From the NCBI GenBank assembly GCA_002224055.1, contig AZLU01000205.1, positions 1-64,000 on the forward strand: a stretch of 64,000 nt of DNA. The letters run 5' to 3'. The notes under the pieces were generated by a model. That model did no database searches. It was not told where the DNA came from and was given only the letters and a program-made list of their open reading frames with translations. This DNA comes from Pezizomycotina sp. ARF18 (lineage: Eukaryota; Ascomycota). The position numbers and the translations under genes are program-made. Positions 12,303 to 23,852 of this stretch are shown in pieces (positions within the stretch are counted from its first letter, which is position 1; each line of letters starts with the position of its first letter).

Positions 12303-13412
12303 GCTTGGAAAGAGGGAAACGGTTTATTTTATAACTTTACGAAAATATTGGGCACGGTAGAAAGGGAAAAGGAAAAGAGAGAAGGAAGAAAAGAGGACGG
12401 GGGTTTAAGGTAGACGATGAGCGGTTATCGCGTTTATCGCTTATCTCTTTAGATCTCCATATATAATGTTTCCCTTGTATTACTCACAGTCATATTTTCC
12501 TTGTTTTTTTTTTTTTTTTTCGAACTACAAATACGACTGAAAGCTATGATCTCCCGTGAATGGATGCACGGAGAGAGAGATAGAAAAAGCTTACATTAAT
12601 AACTAACTACTTAATCAATATCACGATCACGATTTTTTTTTTTTTTTTTATTAATGGCAGCAGTTACTTGAGAAAAATGTATCACTATACCGTGCAAAGA
12701 AACAGAAGAATGCCCTCCTCTCCCGGAGTGTCGTCTAACCACCGCTGCAGCTAACACGCGAGTAAGATAAATTTCAATAGAAAGGTTATATATAGCCTTT
12801 CACGATTCCCCGTCGTCCTTGTTGGAGCACCGTGAAGAGGGATCGATCATTGAGTTGATTGATGGAGATGATGGAGAAAAGCTCCCCTCTTTGTACAATA
12901 AGGCATATACATGATGTATGGTAATGGTGTTCCTACGGTCCTTGCTTAAGAAACCTGCATATAGCCAAACGATGAGTAACGTCTATGCTAGATAAATATA
13001 GCACCTAGCGGCAAAGGAGATCTAATACTTAATATACGTAATCACGTTTTGTAAAAAAATTTTTTTTTTTGGGGTAGGTCTCGTTTTACGAATATGGTCC
13101 TATAGTTTAATTTTTAAACGTTACTGTGACGATGCAATGCTCAACTGAACCTCTCTAACGTAAACTCCCTCTAGAGCCAGACCTTTTGTTCCAAGACCTT
13201 CATCTCGGAGGATCTGACATCGAAGTTCTACTATTTAAACAAAGGAAAAAAGAAAAGGGGGAAATTAAAGTACTAACAAAAGTAACGAAAGTAGAGCATA
13301 AGACAACGAAAACGAAATTCTGCACCTTCCCCTCCCCAAACGCCTGTCAAAGACAAAGCCAAAAAAAAAAAAAAAAAAAGGAAAAAAGACAGTTAATCCC
13401 CCTCAAACACCT
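12303..13412. other. intergenic, convergent 3' flanks
   Basis: This is the shared downstream region of two genes that point toward each other. It holds several T and A runs of 9-18 bases and no gene. Cleavage and polyadenylation signals are likely here but cannot be pinned down by eye. Confidence 0.45.
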
Positions 13413-14568
13413 TTATCCAAATATCCCCATATCCTCTCCCTCTCCCCAATAACCCCTCGGTACAAGATCAACCTTAATCGGCATCTTATACCCCACGTCC
13501 CCCTTCAAATCCTCCATCGCACCCAACACTTTCCCACCAATTTGCAATCCACGCGTCGTCGACAGTATTAGCTACTAAGCCCCTCTTCAAGCTTTTATAG
13601 TTTGTTAACGTGTTTGCTCCACTCCCCACGCTCTTCCTTTCCTCACCGGGCGCTTCCGATTCGTCGATTGTTGTTGCTGTTGGAGGTCGATGAGCTTAGT
13701 CGCTTTAACGAGGGCGGAGACGAAGTGGAGGACCGTGGAGTTCGCTTCCATGGGCAGCGATGCGAGTATGGCGAGGGTGATGTCGACGGAGTCTTCTTCG
13801 CTTTGTTCATTTTGTTGTGTTGTTGAGGGGGATGTACTGTCGTCGTCCATGAACGTCTGTCGCAGGGATATCTCGTCGTACTCTTATACCTCGGCCTCGG
13901 CGGGAACAACCCACTGGTGGTGCGGCAGTAGCATGATCGGAATGGTAAGGCTAGCGCTTACGCCGCCGAATACGACGCAGCGGCTGATACCGTCTTCCTG
14001 CTCGCGCTGGAGCCTTCTTTATCGCGTATCTTGTAGGAATTCTTTCGGCTACTCTTACTAGTAGTTTCATCGCGCCATTTTAAACGCCGGTCCGATGTCG
14101 TCGTCGAGTAGTACTTTGTGCACTTTAACGCCACCGGTCGTAATGCCGCGTTTTGATATCGTATTCGACGGTAACGGGTACCTGCGCCAATCCGAGGATC
14201 CTATCGATCTGCACGCAGAAGTTCCCCGTATCCAGCCAGTTCTCCACTCTGCACGCGAGGCGGCGTACGTCGGCCGACGATCGCGGTAGTGCTTGAATAC
14301 TTCCTTCTTGAGTATATCGCTGATGTATTCCCTGCCCGGATGCGATAATAGAAGAAACTTTAACGGGGTGGAGGTAGCACACGAGGTTGAGTATCAGCCG
14401 TATCGTCCACGGCTGCTTGCGCGCGATGAGATGCTGCCACCACCTCGTCAGTGATTGTATCTTCGTCACAGCAATACTAGATTCGGAGTCGAAGTAATGC
14501 TAAGCTGTGATTGTAAGAACGTCGATAGCAACGCGCGTTTTTCCGATTCGGTGTACTGCTTCTCGCTG

Positions 14569-14600
<32 letters not shown>

Positions 14601-15848
14601 GGTTCGCTGGTGTTAGATCTACCGCTGCGGTTACTGAAGATGCTGCTGAGCGAGCTCACGGAAGAACTGTGCACGCTGTCACCATCGTCATCGGAGGTGA
14701 TGCCGTCGCCGGTGATGAATTCCTGCAGCTTCCTCCGCGCGACGCTGATGGCGGAGTTGTACTCGATGTGCTTTAATTTTTCCTCGTACAGGCGTTCTAT
14801 TTCGACTTCGTCCGTAACTAGCGTCTCCGTGGACTGCTTCGCCTGCTGTACCGCACCCGCTATCGTATCCGAATCGATCTTCTTCGGCGGCGCGTTGTTA
14901 TCCGTGAGTTCGTCGATGGTATCCTCCCTGCTGTTCCTGGTGTTCGCGCGGGGAGTACTGATTTTACTAGTTACCTCGATCTCTTCTTCCTCCGGTTCAT
15001 CCGTTATCCCATCCAACAAGAACGGCGAAGGCGACGGCGAGGGTGGAGTACTATCCCCTCCGAACTACTTCCATCCGTCTTTAAATTCGCGTAAACGTCA
15101 CCGATCCTAACGCCCCTCCCAAACTTAACGCACACTTCCTCCGTCCGTATCGCGATCTCGACCCCATCCATAATCTTCAGCCCGAGTTCAACGCGTGCGC
15201 CGTCAAGCTGAGATCGGAAATACTAACCGTCGCCCCCTGACAACCATCATGCCGTCACGTTCTTATCGATGACGAGCGCGGGTATGCTGAAGAAGGCGAC
15301 CTTATCCGCAAAGTACTGCGTATTACGATCCAACAACCTTCTCGCCACAACCCTGCACGTCCTCGACCGGAGTAATAGTAGTAGGACGATAAAAGGGTAG
15401 CAGAGGATGTTGTACAGCGGTGTGAATAGCCAGGAGGTCGAGGTTAGGATGTAGATCGTGTTGATGACCGTTACGACGGCGAAGACGGCATGAGACGGGG
15501 GATCGCGGGAGGAGATGTCGTGCAGGCGGACGAAGATGGGTTTGGATAAGGGCCGAGGAGGAGGAGGTAGCAGAGGAGCGGCGTGCCGGAGAGGAACCAG
15601 CGGACGGACCACGGCTGGCATGTTAATGTGAGGAGGGAGGCGAGGAAGAAGAGGAAGGGCGTGGAGAGGCCGCCAAACAGAGGGGCGAGAGGTCCGGTGA
15701 GCGAGCCATAGCTGATAAGAGAGTCGTGATGAGATGAAAGAGATCGTATCGTATGGTAGAGGGTGATGTTGCAAATGAGTGAGAGGAGGAAGATGGAGGA
15801 GACAAGGAGGAAGAGGAGAAAAGAATGAGAAGAGAGGAGGAGGGGAAT

Positions 15849-15850
<2 letters not shown>
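13413..15850 (-). CDS. conserved multi-pass membrane protein of unknown function
   Basis: Read on the minus strand, the start of the span is strongly hydrophobic: one segment near 15.8 kb (LLFLLVSSIFLLSLICNITL), then FLFFLASLLTLTC, then YILTSTSWLFTPLYNILCY. A soluble part follows with VARRLLDRNTQYFADKVAFF, IGDVYANLKTD and a Ser/Asp/Glu-rich linker holding a run of about eleven Ala near 14.59 kb. The later portion includes LACRVENWLDTGNFCVQIDR, VKVHKVLLDDDIGPAFKMAR, CVVFGGVSASLTIPIMLLP and DITLAILASLPMEANSTVLH. The end (MPIKVDLVPRGYWGEGEDM) stops at 13413. I recognise the pattern of a conserved ascomycete membrane-anchored protein but cannot assign a role. At least six frame changes interrupt the span. 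The start is not fixed: no suitable ATG precedes the first membrane segment, next to a run of about 30 A. Confidence 0.5.
14563..14604. repeat. hexanucleotide repeat (ctgcgg)n
   Basis: Six or so copies of ctgcgg on the + strand encode the poly-alanine run of the membrane protein on the minus strand. A length change by one unit adds or removes two alanines. Confidence 0.85.

Positions 15851-15881
<31 letters not shown>
15849..15881. repeat. poly-A tract of about 30 bases
   Basis: This uninterrupted run of A on the + strand adjoins the 5' end of the minus-strand membrane protein gene. It is one of many long A/T runs in the window. Confidence 0.9.
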
Positions 15882-15883
<2 letters not shown>

Positions 15884-16259
15884 GATTAATTAAATTATTA
15901 TTTATTTTTCCTTCCATCGATCGTGTGGCACCGACTTTATATACTTCTGAATGGAAAAGAAATAATTCAGGGTTCCAATTTCCAAAGGCCAAAACTCGAC
16001 CGCGAGAAAAAGGGCGAACGTCGATGTCGTCATTCCTCGTCCTAAATAGGAAATTAACTGACCGGGTCCTTCTCACGTGCGAACCCCCCCCGCTTTTGGG
16101 ACTGCACGCCTTGGCGCATTATGTCATCGTCCTAATAATTTCTTCAACACCATGCGAAAATGGATCGTGAATCGTGCACGATCCAAACAAACGCATCTGA
16201 AAGACCTGCACGAAAAAAAAAACATCTTCACGCGTCGGTCAGTTCTTCACCACCTCATC
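15882..16259. other. divergent promoter region
   Basis: This spacer separates the minus-strand membrane protein from the plus-strand F-box gene. No gene is seen. Confidence 0.4.
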
Positions 16260-18169
16260 ATGCCGTCGATACCTAATTTAGCGAACGAGATCCTCATATC
16301 AATCTTTGGCTACGTAAATTCCCCTTCTCCAATCCCTTACAATTTCTCCCCCACAGATGAATAAGGGCCTCATGTCGCAGCTAACCTCTCCTCAACCAAC
16401 AGCTCGCCGTCTCCCCTTCGACGCTCCATTCAATCTCCCTCTGCTCCCACGCCTTCAACGACCTGGTCACTCCAATACTCTACCGTACCGTCTCCCTCCA
16501 CCGCTACAAGCTCCTCTCAAATCCCCGACGGTCTACTCCTCACGCGACCTAATCTTCACCGGGTTAAGCACGCTATCAACATGCAGCGATCTACCCCTCT
16601 CGTAAAGACTCTCAAGATGGAGGGCAGCAGCCTGTGTAAAGAACTCACGTACGCGCCTCGACCGGGTAATAGCGAGCTAGAGAGGGACGCGGAGAGGAGA
16701 CGCAAATACGAGAAGGAAGGGAAGGAAGTGTTAGTATACGAGGGCGTAAAGGGTCGGAAGAAGTTCCGGGAGGATATTAATGATGGTTAAGATACGTTGT
16801 GGGGAGGTGTAGTAAGCTGGAGGAGTTAGAGTACGTTATATCTCCTTCCTTCCCCCCCCCCCACCCCTCTCCCCCGCGCAAATGGGAAGAAGACTAATAA
16901 ACTCTTTTCGCTGACATCATATAGGATCAACGAAGTCCTCGAGATATCCACGAAACGCTTCGTTACATATCCACCCTCCCCGTCTTCGTAAATTCTCCCT
17001 GACGTTTTCGGACGTCATGGAGCTGTACACCCAACCTCTCAAATTACTGTACGACGACGAGCAAGAATCCGTGATGCCGAACCACATGCACCCACGCCGG
17101 ATACACCGACCTCTCCCTGCCAATCTTTAAAACCTAACGCGCTTGGAGCTATTCGAGTTATGCGGCGACGTATGGCTGCACTTATCATCCATCGTCGATA
17201 CATTAATTTCCTGTAGAAACACGCTGCGGCAACTCGGATTATCAATTAGTATATCCAACGACTTCCAAGCTGGTCCCGCGTGGGACCACAAAATATACCC
17301 CGACGAACCGCCGAATGGTAAACGGACCGTTTGGGTTAAGCTGTGCTGGCGGTACCGCAACCTGACCAAAAGCCTACCGGGGGATAACAGGTTAAACTTA
17401 AAAAAGCTACACCTGGGTTCGGATGTTTCATGTATCCTAAAAGCTCGGACAGCGACCACGCCGTCGGACGGAGTTACCTCTCCGATGCGCTCAAATTGGA
17501 GGAGTTGGAGGAGCTTACGTGGACGAGCGTGGACGATTACTCCGAGCAATTCGGCATAGGGTGGGACCGCTTGCTCCCCGCGGTTAACATGCGTAAATTA
17601 CGGTTGGATAGGGTACCCATGCCGGACGACAATTTTTCGAAGTTTATGGAAGGGAGGAAAGGGGTGTTGGAGGAGTTTGATGTGGAATGCGATGTTAGCT
17701 TTTATTACCTGACGCCGGAGGAGTTTGAGGATTTGTTTGGGCTGGTGTTTGGGGAGGGGTTGAAGGTGTTTAAGTGCTCGCCGGTCGATCCGGGTTCTCT
17801 GGAGAAACTCTGCAAGTGTGGAAATTTGGAGGAAGTACAGACGAGGATATACGGTGTACCGTGGCGAGACGCGATGACTTCTTTTTCGAAGTTGAGGAAG
17901 TTGAGGACGTTAGTGCTGTGCGTTAGTCAAGAGGTTGAGGATACGATTGTTCATCCGGAGGAGTTTGTGGAGGGGTTGGACACGGTCGAATTAGTCAAGG
18001 AATTGCAGGGGACGAAGGTGGAACGGTGTACGTGGAGTGGTACCTGGGGAAGGACGGGAAGAGTAAGATCATTGAGGTTGAGAGGGAGTGGAGCGGGGCT
18101 TGGAAGGAGAAAGATGGAGTAGGGTGGAAGATTGTGGAGGGTAGACGAGATGATGCTTTAGAACAATAA
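16260..18169 (+). CDS. F-box protein with leucine-rich C-terminal part
   Basis: F-box proteins usually present substrates to SCF ubiquitin ligases through Skp1. The N-terminus reads MPSIPNLANEILISIFGY, the classic P-x-L-x-x-E-I-L start. A 43-base intron (16314-16356, gtaaat to ccacag) follows, then SISLCSHAFNDLVTPILYRT, the end of the F-box. A second intron probably runs from about 16.83 kb (gtacgt) to 16.92 kb (catatag). The rest is leucine-rich: LFELCGDVWLHLSSIVDTLI, LKKLHLGSDV, LEELEELTWTSVDDYSEQFG, MRKLRLDRVPMPDDNFSKFM and LRKLRTLVLCVSQEVEDTIV. The final frame gives VEWYLGKDGKSKIIEVEREW and stops at 18169. There are four or five frame shifts, some at homopolymers. The family call is good; the substrate is unknown. 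Confidence 0.7.
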
Positions 18170-20112
18170 TATTCATGTTGAGCTGTTTGTATGTGACAAT
18201 AAGCCATTCCAGATACACATTTTATTTCTCCGTTCGATAGCTCGATAACAAACCTCTTTAACGACTTCATCACACTGTCGCCCTTCCTCTCATACCTAAG
18301 CTAGGAATACAAGCAATTAGTATACTATCTTATCAAAGGCTTATTTTTTTCTATCAGCTCCCATACATTCCCGTTAGATCGTTAAGGTTGTCAAAAGGTG
18401 TCCTCTAGTAATGTGAATATTTCTAGAGAGCGGAGGTGATGTGCTGGGGACTGAAGCCGGAGCCGGGCTGTGTTTTATGATCGGGCGATTGTGATCGCCC
18501 TGCTGACGCGACTGCCCTTCGACCTTCGCAACTCTTGTTTCCCTGGAATTCGCCCCCGCTCAGACGCATGGTCTGCGATATAAATCATAAACTGGAAACA
18601 TTTGCATCGCGCAAAAACGCCCAACAATGCACATTCGTCAGGCTCTAGTTAATTCGTACTGGAGATGTTCCGATCACAATTGCTCTCAGTCGCCCTCGTC
18701 TAGACGTTGCGAGGAACCGCGAATATGGAAGAGAAACGTACGGCTTTCGAACTTGAAGCTAATGGCAATCACACAAATGATGCCCTATTTGCTGTTAACC
18801 TGCCACATGACAATATCGCAATCAGCGGCGGTTTACAAGAGAAGACTAAATATACGGCAAGATAAATTGCTGGCCATGAATGCGAACGGCGATCTACCCG
18901 GTCAGGCAGCATAGCCCACCCTCTCTTCCACGGCCATACTCTTATTCACCAGATATTACCATTATCATATACAATAAAACAAGTTAAACGCGGGTAAGAT
19001 CGGACGAAGGGCCTGTCCAATCAATATCAACCTACCTCCGTCGCGATTTATAGCGAGCCAAGAAACACAGCTAGCACAGCTAGGCAGAATTCATGGCCAT
19101 TGCTTCAAGTTGCCTCTTCTTTAATCCTCTTCTCCAGAGTTACATACCTGTACTTGAGCCATATTACGAAGCATTTGGTTCCAAGGACACATTTACCGAC
19201 GAAGCGATCCCGCCTCTTTTCCTAGCCGATACCTTTGGCTTCTGAACCGCGATTATCGCGTTTACTGTGGGGTTGACGTTTTCATTGGGGAACTGTATAC
19301 CCCATTGTAGCCTACGTGGTAGCACGGCTCGAAAAGAATTTCCTGGTGACCAAATTCCTGCTTCGTTGTCTTTGGACTCACGTTATCCGCAGATATCTGA
19401 AGCTATATATTCAATGTAGTACCTGATGTATCTCGAAGGTCTAGACCTCACACACCAGAGCCTCCTTTTTGGCACATGCTAATGACGCAGATACGATACA
19501 ACAGCCCGATCAAACCTCTCCTTTTTCCCTTCAAGAATCGTTTATCTTCGCCTTTGATCGGAGAAATGTCGTTTTCGTTTGCCGCGCCACATGCGATCAA
19601 TTGGTTCGGATCTCGCATCCTAATCTTATCTCACCTTTGATCCTCGTGGAAATTCCAGGAAACAATGCCAATGGCTTCTGCACGAGCCCGTCTCGTTCGC
19701 TTTCCGTCCAATTAGATCTCTTCGATTCTTCCTCTTGTCAGATTTCGGCGAATTTCGTCACTGCCGCTTGGCGAGGGTGGGAGAGGCGCCCTAGATAAGG
19801 AAAATCAGGGCAAAAAGCGGAACCCCAACCACTCCATCCCCCTGGGGACATTCTATAACACAACGCCGTCATAATTTGCGCCTTCCAGGGTCTTCATCGC
19901 GACAATAGGTTATAGAATTGTCGTGTTATAAAGGCCCTAGACACCGATCTATCCCTTCCTTTCCATCTTCTCATGAACTCACGAATGCTTCCAACAAACT
20001 TTTCTCATTCTCCACGCGAAACATCAGATTCACGCAGCCTCCTAACATCAAAAAAAATGACTAAACCAACCTCCAACCGGTAAAACCCCCCACGGTAAAG
20101 CTCTCCTGGACC
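18170..20112. other. intergenic, about 1.9 kb
   Basis: No gene I can support. A small open frame at 19093-19245 (50 residues, containing YIPVLEPYYEAFGSKDTF) is compact and hydrophobic, but nothing confirms it. The last 130 bases form a C/A/T-rich leader before the ATP-grasp gene. Confidence 0.4.
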
Positions 20113-21444
20113 ATGGCAGAGCTATACAACTCCACCTACTCTGCGAAGCACAAATCAAAACCCGTCCTCGTAACTTCCTGCCCTTCTTCCTCCGTCGACT
20201 TCTCCGAAGACTTCACGCGCTGCACCAAATTCGTCTGGCAGGACGCAGCGGTCAACAACCCCGGCAGCGCCGGAACCTCTGCCACCCTCTCGACGTAAAG
20301 TACTCCCTAGTCGCTCAGCGCTTTGCGTTCTCCGCGGGAATATTCCCGTCGTGATAATTAACGGCGAGGAGTCGGCGCTTAAGACGAACGTAGAGCAACT
20401 GGAACGATCGCAGAGGCCGGAATTACGGTTTTACGATGCGCCGGAGGACGTTAAGGTATCGCAGGGGAGGTATTGGCGGAAACACTGCCGATAGATGCGC
20501 TGGAGGATGTGCCGCACTTGGTTAAAGCGGAGGAGCATTACAGGTTACTGTCGAAGCGCGATCTCGCCGTATCTCCGCTGCCGACGCCGAAGGCGAAAGT
20601 CCTAGACATCGACGTATCTCCCGACGATAAAAAGAGCGGTTACAAGAGCACATCGAAACCGTCATCTCCGCCGTAAAAGAACGAACGCCGCCTTTCGTCG
20701 TGAAATTCCAACAATCGCTATCTGGCGAAGGAACATTCCTAGTCCCCGATAAACAGTCGCAGGAGGAATTAGTAGAACACTTCACGAAAGATAAAGTACT
20801 ATCGACGCTATTCTCGCAGGTCAACGAGTCCAACAGGCATTACTACCTTCGTCGATCATACTATCCGAATACGTCGCCGGCGATAGCGTCAAAATGCACG
20901 GCCTCAGCTTCTTCATAAAGCCCAACGGCGATGCAGTGTTTTTATGCTCCGGCGAGCAGGACATGGACGACGAAAACCACTGGGCCGGCGCGAGGATGAT
21001 TTACTCCAATCAACAACACTAGAAGAAATTTTGTCGCCGGTAATGAAGCAGATTGGCAATTACCTGTTTAAAAACGACTACTACGGACCTGTGGGCGCGA
21101 CATCCTCCAAGACACGAAGGAGGACCGCTTCGTTATCGTTGATCTCAACGTGCGCTGCTCTGGTAGTCTTATTCTGGGAAGTCTAAAGAGTCATTTTGAA
21201 AATAATGGGTATACGGAGGCATATCTGCTCACAAGCGTCAAGTTCCCGTTCGGTCGCGAGGCGTTCATGGAGAAGTTCAGGAGCAGCATTGAGGAAGGGA
21301 AGATGGTTATAGTAGGTTGGCTCGAGGGAAGGAGAAGGAAGGGGATTGGGGTAGCTTATGCGTTGCCGGGAAGGACCATGGAGTGTGGTCGAGCTCGTGG
21401 GGAAGGTTGAAGGAGTTGGCATCGAAGGCGATGCGGAGGATTAA
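20113..21444 (+). CDS. ATP-grasp-type protein
   Basis: ATP-grasp enzymes join a carboxylate to an amine or thiol through an acyl-phosphate. The evidence is in the middle and end of the protein: FVVKFQQSLSGEGTFLVPD resembles the ATP-binding strand-turn-strand with its Lys and Gly-rich loop. Further on come MHGLSFFIKPNGDAVFLCSG, NDYYGPVGADILQDT and the acidic strand FVIVDLNVRCSGSLILG, which in this fold supplies Mg-binding Asp/Asn/Arg. The end, VVELVGKVEGVGIEG, is typical of fungal stand-alone ATP-grasp proteins known from secondary-metabolite or solid-culture-induced genes. No biosynthetic partner is next to it. At least four frame shifts lie along the gene, including one around MAETLPIDALED. 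The substrate is unknown. Confidence 0.7.
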
Positions 21445-21678
21445 AAGCATCTATGAATTTAGAGTGACTGAAGATAAGAAAGCAATGCGTAAGAGGGTAA
21501 AGTACACAAATTCCTGCCTTGCGCTGGAATGATATTTAGATAATAACAGATATCGCGATCAGATCGCATGCAATGTAGTACCTATTGGCCGCCAATGGGC
21601 CATGGCCCTGAACGACACAGGCTGCATAACATGTCCCTCGTCGTTATTCCAGCAGAATTATAAAGACCAATTGCCGGA
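21445..21678. other. convergent 3' flank
   Basis: This is a short downstream spacer between the ATP-grasp gene and the minus-strand BTB gene. Nothing distinctive is seen. Confidence 0.4.
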
Positions 21679-22300
21679 TCAAGGCTCGACTTTTCCCCAG
21701 ATTTTGCGCTGGGAGACCTTGCGTTGCAATTCTTTGTGGAACTCCTTTGCTAGATCGAACCCGATCTCCCAATGCTTCGCCATAACATTCTTAAGTTCCT
21801 CATGTTCCACCAACGAACTAAAGTCACTCATAAACCTATAAAGAAGACCCTTAAACTCCGGAAAGTCTCTATCCGCACTCGCGCTGTTGGAGCAAAGCGC
21901 ATCTAGGACGTGAACTGCCAACCTGATGACATCGATTTTCTCCCGGGGTGAGAAGTACATATCGTCTATCAGCTTTCCGATAGATATCTTCTTTAACTTG
22001 TCTATGCGAGGAAGATAGCCGCCTGGAAGATTTCGACGAGGCGGATGGGGACGCCTTCTGCATCTTCTTCTTTCGTCATAGGCAGCTCATAGTCTCCCTT
22101 GTATAAGTATTCCAGAACATTGCTCATCGTCTGGTGAGTTTGCGTGGGGAGGCGGATGATACTGGCGAGGGATTCTTGAAAGGCGGAGTTGCAGGCGGCT
22201 TCAAAAACGTCGAGTTGGAACAAACGATGGCCTTGTGGACGTTGATTTCCCGACTCGAGGATTTTACGGATAAATTATCTGGTTTAGCATACATAAACAT
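21679..22300 (-). CDS. BTB/POZ-domain protein, short form (paralogue B1)
   Basis: This is a compact BTB protein of about 205 residues. The chosen ATG at 22300 gives a short lead and then REINVHKAIVCSNSTFFEAA, the diagnostic V-H-K-x-x-x-C-x-x-S-x-F-F-x-x-A of fungal BTB proteins. IIRLPTQTHQTMSNVLEYLY completes the fold. The post-BTB helices (LVEIFQAAIFLA, then IDVIRLAVHVLDALCSN and DRDFPEFKGLLYRFM) match B2 at 23 kb and B3 at 53 kb. The end is FDLAKEFHKELQ. One frame shift lies in the STFF motif and one near residue 105. A first exon with the E-Y-S-D-L strand may be missing upstream. B1 and B2 are transcribed away from each other. Confidence 0.75.
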
Positions 22301-22679
22301 ATACGCCTTTGCGATGCTCCGGTCGGGGCGGTGGTATCCTAGATAAGGGTGGGTCGATGAATTGGGCGAAATAAGAATCCAACATACTTTGTGAAGTCTA
22401 AACTATAGCATTCACTGGAGGGTCGCGAGTTAGCAGAGGCTTGCCACAGCACTTGAGGAAATTAGGACAGAGTTCTCATACCACATTCTGAAGTTTCGAT
22501 TCTTGAGCTACTCAATTGTCGGAGGATGGGTTTCGCGATCACAGTCTATAGTTGTGTATTCCTGAATGTTTTCAAATGGTGGGACACCGAAGATGAAGTC
22601 CTGTTTGTTTGTTGTTAATGCTGCTATGGCCTGTTTTCCTTTTACCCAATTTGTTGGTAGCTGCTATCTATCTATCTAT

Positions 22680-22714
<35 letters not shown>

Positions 22715-22838
22715 TCTTTCTTACAGATCTTTTTCTTCTTCACGTTTAATCCACATTCACCATCTGCAGAAATCCTACCTACTTGTCCACGACGTCTTTT
22801 TTCTCCCAGTGTTTTGTCAGGGCGGTAGATCTCGCGCG
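22301..22838. other. divergent promoter between two short BTB genes
   Basis: This is a shared upstream region of B1 and B2. It contains a tetranucleotide repeat (listed). No gene is supported. Confidence 0.45.
22665..22714. repeat. tetranucleotide microsatellite (ctat/ttta)n
   Basis: Three ctat units pass into about nine ttta units. The tract lies between the start codons of the two divergent short BTB genes. Confidence 0.9.
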
Positions 22839-23794
22839 ATGGCCAGTACGACTCTCTCCAGGTATAAACCCTCTCTCTGACCTTGTTCACGATGCAATGA
22901 TCTTTGGCTAATCCAACTGGACAGCCCCCTCAACTTCTCCGCGTAAGTCAATCCCTGCCTCTGAGTCGAAGCTTTACAGACCTCGCGCGCAGAAACTTGA
23001 CGAGCAGCCATTTACCAACATTCCATTTCACACAATAGTATCCTGGAGTCTGGGGAGTATTCCGACCTCAAGCTTCTCGTCGGGCCCGATGAGGAGGAAT
23101 TCAACGTCCACAGGGCGATCGTTTGCCCGGGGTCTACCTTCTTCGCCGCCGCCTGCCGTGGAAATTTCTCGGAGTCACAGACGAATATCATCCGCCTCCC
23201 GGCACTCGACCCCGCAGTGATTCGCTACGTTCTTCAATACCTATATGCTGGTCATTATCCGGTACCTTTCATGATGAAAAATCGTGTCATTGATTCGGGA
23301 GGATCTTCAGCGCTTCAGTTTTCCTTGGGATAGACGGGTTGAAGGTGCTTTCTATCGGCTATATAACAGAGGGCTTCAAGTCGGCAAACATCCACGACAA
23401 AAAGGAAGGTTATATAGCCGGCCTCGGCCTGAGGCACGTCGAAAGTTCGAAGAGAAGTTCGGCATCGTGTTGCGAACATTGTTAGAGGAGCTTTATTCGA
23501 ATAGCTCTAAGCCGGACCGAAATTTCCTGAATTTCAAGCTCTCTTGGAGGAAATTGGTACCAAATTGATCTATTGATAAAAGACGAAGGATTTCAAGACT
23601 TGGTTTTGAAGCATGGAGAAATCGGGCTTGATATTGCTAAGATTCTGCATACGAAAATGGTGGCGATGGAGAAAAGTGAGGGCTTCCTATATCTTCAAGG
23701 CCAGCTAGTAGTTTCATTATACGTCTTCAAACTGTATCATTATAAATACTTAGATTGGGAGATGTCATTCGCCAGTATAGGTGTGCAGCTCTAG
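22839..23794 (+). CDS. BTB/POZ-domain protein, short form (paralogue B2)
   Basis: The first exon is tiny: the ATG at 22839 gives MASTTLS plus part of a Ser codon. A 177-base intron follows (22862-23038, gtataa to caatag). The splice then gives a complete, unbroken BTB domain: SSILESGEYSDLKLLVGPDE, EFNVHRAIVCPGSTFFAAAC, SQTNIIRLPALDPAVIRYVL and QYLYAGHYPVPFM. The exact phase of this join is strong support for the start. The post-BTB region is broken by two or three frame shifts but retains LRTLLEELYSNSSKPDRNFL and LKHGEIGLDIAKILH, matching B1. The gene ends 58 bases from the stop of the convergent HET gene. Confidence 0.8.
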
Positions 23795-23852
23795 ATAAGA
23801 CCCCTATTGCGGGCTATGGTTCCACTTTACACTACGAGCCAATGCTGCTTCC

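Noticed and set aside
15471-16170. Overlapping hydrophobic frames around the poly-A run
   Set aside because: Only one phase at a time continues the membrane protein; the rest are shadows and poly-Phe or poly-Lys artefacts.
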